This document shows positions 7,696 to 15,633 of a DNA stretch of 53,476 nt, one piece after another. The stretch is from the IMG/VR virus record IMGVR_UViG_3300017741_000006, positions 1 through 53,476 of that record. One strand, written 5' to 3'. The notes under the pieces were generated by a model. That model was not told the DNA's origin. It ran no database searches and worked only from the letters and a program-made list of their open reading frames with translations. The DNA is from a virus. Numbering within the stretch: position 1 is the stretch's first letter; each line of letters starts with the position of its first letter. The position numbers and the translations under genes are program-made.

Positions 7696-8369
7696 GAAGT
7701 ACAGTTAAAATTGATGATCTTGAAACTTATGATCCTATTACGGCAAATCAAAAGATTGCGTACGAGGCATGGGATGATGGAGATCATCTAGCATTGGTTG
7801 GATCTGCAGGTACAGGTAAGACCTTTATTGCCATGTACCTAGGACTTGAAGCTGTACTAGAAAAGCAATCTCCGTACGATAGTATTACTATCTTTCGATC
7901 TGTTGTGCCTACCAGAGATATGGGTTATTTGCCCGGATCTCTCGAAGAAAAGCAAGAAGTGTTTGAAACACCATATAAGAACATTGCTATGGAACTAATA
8001 GGGGGTGACCAGCCATATAAGCGTTTAGTGCAAAATCATATGGTCAAATTTTTGACTACATCTTATATTCGTGGAATGACTATTGACAATTCTATTGTGA
8101 TTGTCGATGAGTGTCAAAATTTGAGCTTCCATGAGTTAGATTCTGTAATTACTCGTATTGGTAACAATTGTAGGATAATTTTCTGTGGCGATTATCATCA
8201 ATCAGATTTCACTAATGAATCCGAAAAGGATGGTGTAATCAAGTTCATGAGAGTAGTCGAGCATCTTAAAAACTTCTCTGTCATTACCTTTAACTGGGAT
8301 GACATCGTAAGATCTGATTTTGTGCGTGACTACATCATGGCCAAAGAAATGTTAGGAATCAAACTATGA
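7692..8369 (+). CDS. phoH: PhoH-family P-loop ATPase
   Basis: A 225-residue ATPase. Walker A is GSAGTGKT at residues 37-44; Walker B is IVIVDE with Asp139-Glu140, followed by CQN; a third conserved motif is FCGDYHQSDF near residue 166. Together these define the PhoH family, which is widespread in marine phages. Its role in infection is unproven; in bacteria it is linked to phosphate stress and RNA metabolism. The ATG overlaps the upstream stop, and the downstream gene overlaps its own stop by four bases. Confidence 0.92.
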   Translation: MRSTVKIDDLETYDPITANQKIAYEAWDDGDHLALVGSAGTGKTFIAMYLGLEAVLEKQSPYDSITIFRSVVPTRDMGYLPGSLEEKQEVFETPYKNIAMELIGGDQPYKRLVQNHMVKFLTTSYIRGMTIDNSIVIVDECQNLSFHELDSVITRIGNNCRIIFCGDYHQSDFTNESEKDGVIKFMRVVEHLKNFSVITFNWDDIVRSDFVRDYIMAKEMLGIKL

Positions 8370-8737
8370 AGAACTTTTTAATTGCTGTATTATTTACAAT
8401 GTTGCCGTGCACTGCGTACAGTCAGGTAACTGAAGGTCCATCAAAAAATGAGCCTCCATCTTTTCGAAATAAACCCGTACTATGTATGGATAAAGATCAG
8501 ATGATTGAAAACAGTAAACGTAATGAACTCGTGCCTCTTGTAGGATCAATTGGCAACACCTTTAATGGAGAAACAGACACGTTTCCAGCATTCTTTTTAG
8601 TTGTATATAATCAACAAGCAGGTACATACAGCTTCTTAGAATTTCATAAAGATGGATGGGCGTGCTTACTTGGTGGCGGCCGCAATGGTCTTATATTTGA
8701 TTATGAAGAAATTGATAGACAACTAGGGTGGGAATAG
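8366..8737 (+). CDS. Exported small protein, unknown function
   Basis: A 123-residue protein with a clear signal peptide (MKNFLIAVLFTMLPCTAYSQ, probable cleavage after TAYS). The mature part carries two cysteines (CMDKDQM and WACLLGG) that could form a disulphide in the periplasm, with a hydrophobic core FPAFFLVVYN. It is translationally coupled to phoH. I recognise it only as a marine-phage type of secreted hypothetical protein. Confidence 0.7.
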   Translation: MKNFLIAVLFTMLPCTAYSQVTEGPSKNEPPSFRNKPVLCMDKDQMIENSKRNELVPLVGSIGNTFNGETDTFPAFFLVVYNQQAGTYSFLEFHKDGWACLLGGGRNGLIFDYEEIDRQLGWE

Positions 8738-8740
8738 TAA

Positions 8741-9412
8741 TTGGGAAACTTTGTTCATGAAGAAATTGATCTCGGATATAATGATTTGGTGGCTAACACT
8801 TCCAAATCAGGCAGAACTTATATTGATCCTAATGGTAATCGGTATCCTAGTATCACAACGGTTTTATCTATTCTAAGCGAAGAGTCAATCGCCAAATGGA
8901 GAGCTCGTGTAGGAGAAGATGAAGCCAATCGAGTGGGCCATAGAGCTTCTAGTAGAGGCACATTAGTCCATTCAATTATAGAAAGGTACTTACTCAATGA
9001 AAGCACTGATGATTTTTTACCGCATATACGGCAAAGCTTGGAAAACGTTAGGCCTATCCTTGATAACCGTATCGGGAAGATATTCAATCTCGAAGCTCCT
9101 CTTTATTCTCGCCATCTTGGCCTTGCCGGCCGCGTTGACTGTGTTGCCGAATTTGATGGCGTACCTTCCATTGTAGACTTTAAAACTTCAAAGCGAGTTA
9201 AAAAGAAAGAATGTATATCTAGTTATTTTGCACAAATGGCTGGTTATGCTGTTATGTGGGAAGAGCGTACAGGTATGCCAATTACAAATACTGTTATTAT
9301 TATGGATGTTGATGATAATGAGCCTCTAGTATTTAAAGAACACCGTGACAATCATATACAACTACTTATCGATACTAAGAAAGAATATGACAGACGTCAA
9401 TTATTCCACTGA
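8741..9412 (+). CDS. PD-(D/E)XK (Cas4-like) nuclease
   Basis: A 223-residue protein. Core motifs: HRASSRGTLVHSIIERY near residue 66-82 (RecB/Cas4-type first helix with His), GRVDCVAEFDGVPSIVDFKTSK near 132-153 carrying the Asp, Asp-x-Lys catalytic set, and YFAQMAGYAVMWEE near 163-176 with the Gln-x-x-x-Tyr motif. This is the RecB-like exonuclease family used by phages for recombination or DNA processing. No iron-sulphur cysteines are visible, unlike Cas4. The start codon appears to be TTG at 8741, four bases after the previous stop; no better in-frame ATG exists before the first motif. Confidence 0.85.
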   Translation: MGNFVHEEIDLGYNDLVANTSKSGRTYIDPNGNRYPSITTVLSILSEESIAKWRARVGEDEANRVGHRASSRGTLVHSIIERYLLNESTDDFLPHIRQSLENVRPILDNRIGKIFNLEAPLYSRHLGLAGRVDCVAEFDGVPSIVDFKTSKRVKKKECISSYFAQMAGYAVMWEERTGMPITNTVIIMDVDDNEPLVFKEHRDNHIQLLIDTKKEYDRRQLFH

Positions 9413-9578
9413 GTTTAAGCATAAAGCTCGCGTATTTTGGATGGTTAAAGGATATCTTCCGAATAGTAAAACTATTGAAGATGCATATCCAGGCTATCTA
9501 AAAAGATTATGGTGGAATGAAGAAGCTTACATTAGAGCCGAAGGGTTTGAAGAAGCTTTTGAAAAAAAATTCAATTAA
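9387..9578 (+). CDS. Small conserved phage protein, unknown
   Basis: A 63-residue protein beginning MTDVNYSTEFKHKARVFW; the frame also stays open upstream to 9345, but the ATG at 9387 leaves less overlap with the nuclease gene and gives a sensible N-terminus. Aromatic and charged residues alternate (RLWWNEEAYIRAEGFEEAFEKKF). No domain recognised. Confidence 0.6.
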   Translation: MTDVNYSTEFKHKARVFWMVKGYLPNSKTIEDAYPGYLKRLWWNEEAYIRAEGFEEAFEKKFN

Positions 9579-9592
9579 AGTGAAATTAACTG

Positions 9593-9621
9593 TGTACATT
9601 TACTAGAAAATAGTGTATAAT
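9593..9621 (+). promoter_or_regulatory. Early promoter P4
   Basis: TGTACA (9593-9598), 17 bases, TATAAT (9616-9621), preceded by GTGAAATTAACTG. The leader then carries AAAAAGAGGAG before the ATG at 9653. This copy is one of the cleanest examples of the promoter-leader cassette. Confidence 0.9.
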
Positions 9622-9652
9622 ATATCTATAAAATAAAAAGAGGAGATATATT

Positions 9653-9829
9653 ATGATTAAGTTTGAATTTCAAAATCCGGATCACAATGATACATGGAAA
9701 TTTATCATTGCGTTTTGTATGACAAAGCCTGAAGGTACCCCTACGGTAGATCTTCAACGTATGTTAGCAGAACAATTCGGTATCGAAGCTAGTGAAACTG
9801 CCTGTGCACTAGCAGCGATACGGTTCTAG
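9653..9829 (+). CDS. Short early protein, 58 residues
   Basis: ATG 9653 follows a strong AGAGGAG site directly behind promoter P4. The protein reads MIKFEFQNPDHNDTWKFIIA with a C-terminal helix ending in ALAAIRF. It is acidic to neutral, soluble-looking and has no known domain. Small proteins expressed from strong early promoters in T4-like phages often redirect host functions; that is inference here. Confidence 0.7.
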   Translation: MIKFEFQNPDHNDTWKFIIAFCMTKPEGTPTVDLQRMLAEQFGIEASETACALAAIRF

Positions 9830-9839
9830 GAGATATATA

Positions 9840-10016
9840 ATGACTAAGCAAGAATCAAGATTAGAATCATCAATTGCATACGAAAAATATATTGCAAATA
9901 ATGGTAAGATTACTCAATGTCGACCATCAAATAAAATGCCTGAGCCTAGGCGCTATTCTTACAGTGTCTCTAATAAAGGTCGCAAATCTTTCACACTTGC
10001 AGGAGAAGCAATATGA
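9840..10016 (+). CDS. Short early protein, 58 residues
   Basis: ATG 9840 follows AGGAGATATATA and the frame ends at TGA 10014-10016, overlapping the next gene's ATG. The product is basic, begins MTKQESRLESSIAYEKYIAN and ends with RKSFTLAGEAI. No domain recognised. Coupling with the nucleotidase gene indicates one operon from P4. Confidence 0.65.
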   Translation: MTKQESRLESSIAYEKYIANNGKITQCRPSNKMPEPRRYSYSVSNKGRKSFTLAGEAI

Positions 10017-10552
10017 CAGTATATTTAGATATGGATGGAGTGATTGCAGATTTCTTTGGAGGTCTTGCAAAAAAGTATGATGTTGATCATTGGAAAAGCA
10101 TTCAAGATAAAGAAGTTGCTTTAGCCAAACTTGCAAACACAGACTTCTTCTATCAAATTCCTACATTTCGAGAAGACGCTGGACCTAAACGTTCAGGCGC
10201 CTGTTTATCACAAGTCATAGTCAATTTCGTAAAAGAAATTTCTGATGGTGATTGGGGTATTTGTTCATCACCTTTAAGAGGTGATAATAATAACTCTGCC
10301 TATTGGAAACGTAGATGGCTAGAAGATAAAGGCTTTATGCCTTCAGTTGAAAAATGTATCTTTACTGCTAATAAGCATAAGTATGCATGGAGTATGCTCG
10401 ATCATCTTCCAAATATTCTCATCGACGATAGACCACAAAATATTATAAAGTGGGAAAACGCCGGTGGTATTGGTATTCTTTTTCAAACAGATCAAAATGA
10501 CATTGAAGAAGAATTATTTCCTGAACTTGAACGAGCAATGAGGATACGTTAA
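10013..10552 (+). CDS. HAD-family 5'(3')-deoxyribonucleotidase
   Basis: A 179-residue protein. HAD motif I is YLDMDGVIADF, with catalytic Asp6 and Asp8; motif II is SSPLRGD near residue 85; a conserved Lys follows in TANKHK near 122; motif IV is LIDDRPQNI near 136, with two Asp for magnesium. This matches the NT5C-type deoxyribonucleotidases of phages and bacteria, which dephosphorylate deoxynucleoside monophosphates. It probably adjusts deoxynucleotide pools together with nrdJ (inference). Confidence 0.85.
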   Translation: MTVYLDMDGVIADFFGGLAKKYDVDHWKSIQDKEVALAKLANTDFFYQIPTFREDAGPKRSGACLSQVIVNFVKEISDGDWGICSSPLRGDNNNSAYWKRRWLEDKGFMPSVEKCIFTANKHKYAWSMLDHLPNILIDDRPQNIIKWENAGGIGILFQTDQNDIEEELFPELERAMRIR

Positions 10553-10794
10553 TGCTATCAATTGGCACTATTTGTGGTCTTAAAACAGAATTCGAAGAAA
10601 TTGTTGAATCTTTTAGTATGCCTAGCAACTATGGGTCTGATATAAATACACTTGAGTGGTTCGTTGAGAATGGTCATAGATCTAATTCTCTTCGCAGTGG
10701 TTATGAAAGAGCAAAAGAAATAGCAGTCATAATCACGGAGGATTACTATGGAGCAAAAGAAACTGGAACCTGGGTCAGTACACAACGAAGCTGA
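10552..10794 (+). CDS. Hypothetical protein, 80 residues
   Basis: The ATG shares one base with the upstream stop (TAATG). The protein contains EWFVENGHRSNSLRSGYERAKEIAVIITED, which looks helical. No domain is recognised. Its last 47 bases overlap the next gene in another frame. A TATAAATA late-promoter sequence lies inside the gene. Confidence 0.65.
   Translation: MLSIGTICGLKTEFEEIVESFSMPSNYGSDINTLEWFVENGHRSNSLRSGYERAKEIAVIITEDYYGAKETGTWVSTQRS
10641..10648 (+). promoter_or_regulatory. Possible T4-type late promoter
   Basis: An exact TATAAATA lies 100 bases before the EF-hand membrane gene at 10748. In an AT-rich genome this octamer also arises by chance inside genes, so the call rests on orientation and on the downstream gene being membrane/lysis-like. 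Confidence 0.3.
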
Positions 10795-11104
10795 CTTAGA
10801 TAAAGACGGTGTAGTTACTGATAAAGAGTTATTGGCTATGGAAAAGTTGCACGAAATTGAAAGAGCTGATAAATTAGCAGAACGACAAGATCGTAAACAA
10901 AAGCAACAGCGCTATATGGCATGGACTGCTATATGGTCAATGGTAGCTTTTACTGCCGTTATTCTTAGTCCTATTATACCAGACACTAAATTAGAACTAT
11001 TAGGTACGCTCTTAAGCACATTCTATATTGCGCAAGCTGGCATTGTAGGTGCATTTATGGGCTTTGCTACTATTGCAGATAAAAACCAAACTAAATTAAA
11101 ATAA
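10748..11104 (+). CDS. EF-hand membrane protein with two TM segments
   Basis: A 118-residue protein. Residues 16-27 (DLDKDGVVTDKE) form a complete canonical EF-hand calcium loop with Asp at positions 1, 3 and 5, Gly at 6 and Glu at 12. A charged helix follows, then two hydrophobic segments: about 57-77 (MAWTAIWSMVAFTAVILSP) and about 85-111 (LLGTLLSTFYIAQAGIVGAFM). A calcium-responsive membrane protein, possibly holin-like, is an attractive reading but unproven. The upstream GGAGGATTACT gives a good ribosome-binding site. Confidence 0.75.
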   Translation: MEQKKLEPGSVHNEADLDKDGVVTDKELLAMEKLHEIERADKLAERQDRKQKQQRYMAWTAIWSMVAFTAVILSPIIPDTKLELLGTLLSTFYIAQAGIVGAFMGFATIADKNQTKLK

Positions 11105-11120
11105 ATGAAAGTTTTTTATT

Positions 11121-11894
11121 ATGAAAAATTTGGTATTTCAATACTATATTCCATATGAAATGGGCGATAGAGATTTAGGCGGAGTTGATTTACCAGATTG
11201 GGCTCAAGCAGGAAGAAGATCAGCGCAGGCATATGCAAAGTATTGTGGTGCTGAATACGTTTTAGATCATACTAGATATTTTGAAGAATTAGATCCTCGT
11301 CTAGATTCAATAAAAATCATATTTGATCCTAAATATGATGAATACGATCATATCCTTTCTGTTGACTTGGATATGCTTATGCATTCCCAAATAAAAGATA
11401 ATATCTTCAATTTTGATATTGGGGACGTAGCGATGGTGCACGAGCTAGGCGTTCACACTGGAACGCCCAGTGGATGGATGAGAAGAGTAATGGATGCGCC
11501 GCTATATCAAAGAGGAATACTTGCATACGGTAAACATATATTTGGAAAAGATTGGATGTTTCCAAAATCAAAACTTTATCCCGATGAAAGATTTAGATAT
11601 CTAAATGGCGGTTTGCAATTATGGTCACGTGAAGGAAGACAAAAGGCTAGAAAACACTTTACTTCAGTTGATCACTACGTATTGCATACAAGATATACCG
11701 AACAAATGTATATTAACTTACAGCTTTCACAACCAATATTTAACGTTGTAGAATTAGATACATATTGGAATAGAATGCCGTATCAATGGAAAAATAGTAA
11801 ACCTGATGGCAAAATCAATCATTTTCTTGCCCGTACTAAATTTACTATGCCTAAACTTGAAAAAACGGAGATGAGTATATGGGACAATTCCTAG
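11121..11894 (+). CDS. GT-A-fold glycosyltransferase, paralogue A
   Basis: A 257-residue protein starting MKNLVFQYYIP. It has YDHILSVDLDML (metal-binding DxD near residue 83), RYLNGGLQLWSREG (acceptor/nucleotide region) and a late INHFLARTKF with a conserved His. These are features of GT-A-fold transferases that use nucleotide-sugars. It shares its layout with the genes at 12803 and 13481. It is the first gene of the sugar-transfer cassette. Donor and acceptor are unknown. Confidence 0.75.
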   Translation: MKNLVFQYYIPYEMGDRDLGGVDLPDWAQAGRRSAQAYAKYCGAEYVLDHTRYFEELDPRLDSIKIIFDPKYDEYDHILSVDLDMLMHSQIKDNIFNFDIGDVAMVHELGVHTGTPSGWMRRVMDAPLYQRGILAYGKHIFGKDWMFPKSKLYPDERFRYLNGGLQLWSREGRQKARKHFTSVDHYVLHTRYTEQMYINLQLSQPIFNVVELDTYWNRMPYQWKNSKPDGKINHFLARTKFTMPKLEKTEMSIWDNS

Positions 11895-12478
11895 AAATTG
11901 CTGCAGAAAAAACTAGAGGCTTAAATTGGACTTCAGCAAATATTGCATCACATAGCGGTGTCGATAAAGTTGACTTTAGAGATCTTCCTACTAAGTATAA
12001 AGAAAATTCATTTGATGGAATTTACTCAGAACATTTTATTGAACATGTATACAAATATCAAGGGATTAATTATTTTAAAGAATGCTATAGAATTTTAAAG
12101 CCACATGGTACTATTCGTACAGTTTGGCCTCCAAATGAGTTCGTTAATAAGCTAGTTAGTGATGAACCTCTAACCGAACAAGAAGAAAACTTTTGTAAAT
12201 CATATCATCAATTCTATGTTGTTAAGCATAAATTCGCTGCAGCTGGAAATAGTCATAGAAGTATACGTGAGCAATGCGCACTTGGCTTGCTTTATCAAAA
12301 TGGCCAGCATCTTTATCTTTGGGGTATTCAAGAGATGATAGATACTCTTAAATCTTTAGGATTTAAGAATGTAAAACAGCACAAGTATATGGACAGCCGT
12401 GTATTAGAATTCAAAAGCATCGATACTCCCGGTGTAATTCGTGCTTTACACTCTGCAGTTGTTGAAGCTACAAAATGA
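11879..12478 (+). CDS. SAM-dependent methyltransferase-like protein (type 11), short N-terminus
   Basis: A 199-residue protein. FDGIYSEHFIEHV...YFKECYRILKPHGTIRTVWPP matches the second half of the class I methyltransferase fold (motif after strand 4 and the RxLKPGG turn). The usual glycine-rich SAM-binding loop is not evident; the N-terminus has only LNWTSANIASHSG. Such shortened forms are common in sugar-biosynthesis clusters. Start overlaps the previous gene by 16 bases. Possibly methylates a sugar or is a non-catalytic partner. Confidence 0.7.
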   Translation: MGQFLEIAAEKTRGLNWTSANIASHSGVDKVDFRDLPTKYKENSFDGIYSEHFIEHVYKYQGINYFKECYRILKPHGTIRTVWPPNEFVNKLVSDEPLTEQEENFCKSYHQFYVVKHKFAAAGNSHRSIREQCALGLLYQNGQHLYLWGIQEMIDTLKSLGFKNVKQHKYMDSRVLEFKSIDTPGVIRALHSAVVEATK

Positions 12479-12810
12479 AAATTTTACTTAAATTTGATGG
12501 TAGACAGCAGATGTTTCATTACTATTGGCTACCTCTTATATACAAGCATACTGAATGCACATTTTTTGTAGAAGATAAAAGTGGTAAATTGATTACACCT
12601 AATGGAATAAAAAACCTAAAAGTTATATCTAACTTTAAATCATTAAATGTAAATGATGCTAAGCTTTGTTACATAGATGAAATTCCTACTTATAAAACTA
12701 TGGCTAATTTTAATCATAACACTTTTTATAAAGTTTATTCAACGCCGAAGGAAACGCCTATTGGCAAAATCGAAATTGCAAATAAGAAGGGAACTATAGA
12801 CTGTGTCTAA
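12475..12810 (+). CDS. Hypothetical protein in sugar-transfer cassette
   Basis: A 111-residue protein, coupled by ATGA overlap to the methyltransferase gene and ending inside the next gene's start. It begins MKILLKFDGRQQMFHYYWLP and has alternating hydrophobic strands (CTFFVED, LKVISNF, AKLCYIDE). It may be a truncated glycosyltransferase-like Rossmann domain, but no motif supports a firm call. Confidence 0.6.
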   Translation: MKILLKFDGRQQMFHYYWLPLIYKHTECTFFVEDKSGKLITPNGIKNLKVISNFKSLNVNDAKLCYIDEIPTYKTMANFNHNTFYKVYSTPKETPIGKIEIANKKGTIDCV

Positions 12811-13468
12811 GAATATTATTCTACAGCATATGGATGGTAAACTGCGCGAATTAGATAAGCTTTCAGTTGAAAACATGCAAAGATACGCTGAGTTTGTAAA
12901 AGCAGATTATGAATTAATACGTGGTCGCCCTTTTAGAGAGCATTTAACAGGCGCTTGTCAAAAAATTTATATGTTAGACAAAAAATATGATAACTACGAC
13001 CATGTGCTTATGGTTGATATTGATATGTTTGCCAGAAAAGGTATGATGACAAATGTATTTAAAGTACCTGGCATAGGCCTATATGCTGATGTACAAAAGT
13101 CTTTACATCGTAAAATGATACCACACGGCGGAAGCCTTAACCATCCTTACTGGGGTGGAGCAATATATAAAATGAATTTAAAAACTAGGCAAACGCTTAG
13201 AGCCGGCTTAGGTGGTGATGAATCTTGGATGGACAAATTTAACGAAGCATATAAATTTGAAGACGAAGGTATTATGCATATACTTGCTAAGATGTCAAAT
13301 TTTAGACCGGATGAGCCATATATGCATAGGAAATGGTGTCAGTGTTCTTTCTTACCTAATCCTGAAAAAGCGGGATTTATTCATGTTCGAACAAAAATAA
13401 CACCTCAAGGGCCTAAAAGAGAAAAGATCGAGAATTATTATGATCTTACTCTTAAAGGAATAATATAA
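12803..13468 (+). CDS. GT-A-fold glycosyltransferase, paralogue B
   Basis: A 221-residue protein starting at GTG 12803 within the end of the upstream frame. It has YDHVLMVDIDMF (DxD near residue 73), YWGGAIYKMN near 116 and a late GFIHVRTK with His. The order and spacing match paralogues A and C, so the three probably arose by duplication. It has GESWMDKF-like and EDEGIMH segments that could bind acceptor. Confidence 0.75.
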   Translation: MSKNIILQHMDGKLRELDKLSVENMQRYAEFVKADYELIRGRPFREHLTGACQKIYMLDKKYDNYDHVLMVDIDMFARKGMMTNVFKVPGIGLYADVQKSLHRKMIPHGGSLNHPYWGGAIYKMNLKTRQTLRAGLGGDESWMDKFNEAYKFEDEGIMHILAKMSNFRPDEPYMHRKWCQCSFLPNPEKAGFIHVRTKITPQGPKREKIENYYDLTLKGII

Positions 13469-13480
13469 AGGAAACAGATT

Positions 13481-14359
13481 ATGAAAAATATTATATACCA
13501 ATACTGGAAAGGCGATATGAAGCCTGGTGTAGAATACAGCTGTAAGCTTATGAAAGAATATGCCGATCGTATTGGTGCTGAATACAAGTTTGATTTTAAT
13601 AAAACGATTGCTGGTAAAGTAGTTGATGTTCCAATATATTATGAACCTGCCAATCCATTAGTTGATGAATCATTTGATGACTATGATAATGTTATGCTAT
13701 GTGATGTTGATGTTTTTCCAACCGAAGGGTTATCAGATAATATTTTTGATCTATTAGATGGAGAAGATGCTGGTATATGTACGGAACCAAAGCAACCATA
13801 CTTTAGAACAATATACAACTCTGGTGGAATCAATAGTGTAATTGATAAAAAATGGGCTGAGGTTTGTAATAAACGATGGGGTGTAGAATATCCTGTAGAT
13901 GATAAGCAAAGACCTGAAGTATTTAACACAGGAGTTGTTGTTATCTCTAAAGCAGGTCTTAAAAAAATGAAGACTGAATGGCCATCTTTCCAGGAATATG
14001 TAAATGAAGTAAACGGGTTTCCTAAATTCTATAGACTATTTCAAGACTACTTTTCAGCGTTTATTCATTTACCAGGATTTAAATTAAAAAGATTGCCAAA
14101 TGAATGGAATTGTTATATGCATAAGGTAGGCTCTCATCCTAATGCAACTATTGGCGATAATAGACCGGATAATGCTAAATTAGTTCATATTATGTTTCGT
14201 ACTGCTGATGACTGGTCGACTGATGTTCTTTGGAGAATAACAAATAAGCCAATTGCAGAATGGAATTTGCATTTACATAAAGAATGGCCTAATGATCCTC
14301 CTAAACAAGACAATAGTTTATTAAATCAGTTAAAGGATATTAATAATGCTAACAGCTAA
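13481..14359 (+). CDS. GT-A-fold glycosyltransferase, paralogue C
   Basis: A 292-residue protein, the longest of the three relatives. It has YDNVMLCDVDVF (DxD near residue 76), VFNTGVVVISKAG near 147 and LVHIMFRTADDW near 236 with the late His. AAAGGAAACAG precedes the ATG. The FNTGV motif is characteristic of GT8-like enzymes. Substrate unknown. Confidence 0.77.
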   Translation: MKNIIYQYWKGDMKPGVEYSCKLMKEYADRIGAEYKFDFNKTIAGKVVDVPIYYEPANPLVDESFDDYDNVMLCDVDVFPTEGLSDNIFDLLDGEDAGICTEPKQPYFRTIYNSGGINSVIDKKWAEVCNKRWGVEYPVDDKQRPEVFNTGVVVISKAGLKKMKTEWPSFQEYVNEVNGFPKFYRLFQDYFSAFIHLPGFKLKRLPNEWNCYMHKVGSHPNATIGDNRPDNAKLVHIMFRTADDWSTDVLWRITNKPIAEWNLHLHKEWPNDPPKQDNSLLNQLKDINNANS

Positions 14360-14936
14360 AGTAGATAATGTAACATCTGTTGAAGAGTTTTACAGTGAAA
14401 TCAGATCTCAACAAGAAGCCTTTCATGGTGACTACTATTGTGCAATGCATGATTCTATTAGAAAATGTATGAAAGATTGTAGCTCATATAAAGAATTAGG
14501 TACACATCAAGGTGGAAGTGCTGCGGCAGTCATGACAGGTAAGTATAAACCAAAGTATATGGAATTAATTGATATTGATCATGTCAAATATAGAGCTAAA
14601 CTTAAATCATTAGCAGAACCTTATTGTAAAAGCCATGGCATTGAATTAGTAGTTCGTGAAGCAGATTCTGGCAGCTTAAGTTCTATGTCGACAAAAAATG
14701 TTGATATGCTTATGATAGATTCGATTCATAAAAGATATCACATGGAAAAAGAGTTACAGATTCATGGACAAATGGTAAATAAGTATATTGTAGCTCATGA
14801 CACTAGTATTGCGCAGTCAAGTAATTTAGTTGAGTTATATGAATGCTTACGAGACTTTTGTAATAATAATCCATCATGGAATATTATTGAGCGCGGAGTT
14901 GAAAATGTTGGCTACACGGTATTGAAAAAAAATTAA
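14346..14936 (+). CDS. CmcI-like hydroxylase/methyltransferase-fold protein
   Basis: A 196-residue protein. YKELGTHQGGSAAAVM (about 51-66) looks like a SAM-binding loop after strand 1; MELIDIDHVK near 76 matches the acidic end of strand 2; DMLMIDSIHKRYHMEKELQ near 119 resembles the metal/substrate-binding segment of the CmcI/methyltransferase-24 group; YIVAHDTS follows. Such proteins often methylate sugars or accompany them in polysaccharide clusters. Overlaps paralogue C by 14 bases. Confidence 0.7.
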   Translation: MLTAKVDNVTSVEEFYSEIRSQQEAFHGDYYCAMHDSIRKCMKDCSSYKELGTHQGGSAAAVMTGKYKPKYMELIDIDHVKYRAKLKSLAEPYCKSHGIELVVREADSGSLSSMSTKNVDMLMIDSIHKRYHMEKELQIHGQMVNKYIVAHDTSIAQSSNLVELYECLRDFCNNNPSWNIIERGVENVGYTVLKKN

Positions 14937-15632
14937 ATGCTAGCTTCAATAATCACAATTCCAGACCATCCAGTATCTCAGAAAGCTGCTGCCATATGTA
15001 TGGAATCAAGTGAGGTTGTTGGTAATCATTTTAAAATATATCAACATTCAGCTACTACACCTGATGATGTGGACGCAAAGATGAAAGAATATGGTTTAAA
15101 GTGGAATTATCCGTGGGAAGGCACTGTACTTGACTTTGCCACAGGTCTTAAAAAGTCTGCATATAGAACTGCTAACCAGAAGGCCAGGGTTGCATGTAGT
15201 GTGAGCCACTACACCCTGTGGCGATCAACGGCTTCTGGTTCACAGTCACACTTAATATTAGAACATGATTCTAAATTTACATCTAAATTTGATACATCTA
15301 TAATAGATCGTACTAAGTTTTTGATATATGGTATCAACAATCCGATAGGTGCCACGAGAAAAGCTAGAGAGTTTAAAGAACTAGTTTCTAAATCTAATAA
15401 AGAAGTGACATATGTGCCGTGGATTGACGATATGTCTGTTCCTCAAGGTTTAGCCGGAAACTCAGCATATATAATTACACCTGAAGGAGCTAAGAAGATG
15501 CTTAAGCTAGTTGATGAATTTGGATTATGGCCTAATGACGCTATTATGTGCCGACAGCTTATTCCTCAGCTTGGAGTGACTACTAAGTTTTATACTACAG
15601 TTCAAGGTACACCATCAACAACGAGTGATTAA
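14937..15632 (+). CDS. GT25-like glycosyltransferase
   Basis: A 231-residue protein. ASIITIPDHPVSQKAA at the start, ARVACSVSHYTLWRS near 83 and SHLILEHDSKF near 103 (acidic-His-Asp in place of DxD) followed by AYIITPEGAKKML near 180 fit the glycosyltransferase family 25 layout of LPS-modifying enzymes. It begins directly after the upstream stop. It is related to the next gene, so GT25 is also duplicated here. Confidence 0.75.
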   Translation: MLASIITIPDHPVSQKAAAICMESSEVVGNHFKIYQHSATTPDDVDAKMKEYGLKWNYPWEGTVLDFATGLKKSAYRTANQKARVACSVSHYTLWRSTASGSQSHLILEHDSKFTSKFDTSIIDRTKFLIYGINNPIGATRKAREFKELVSKSNKEVTYVPWIDDMSVPQGLAGNSAYIITPEGAKKMLKLVDEFGLWPNDAIMCRQLIPQLGVTTKFYTTVQGTPSTTSD

Positions 15633-15633
15633 A

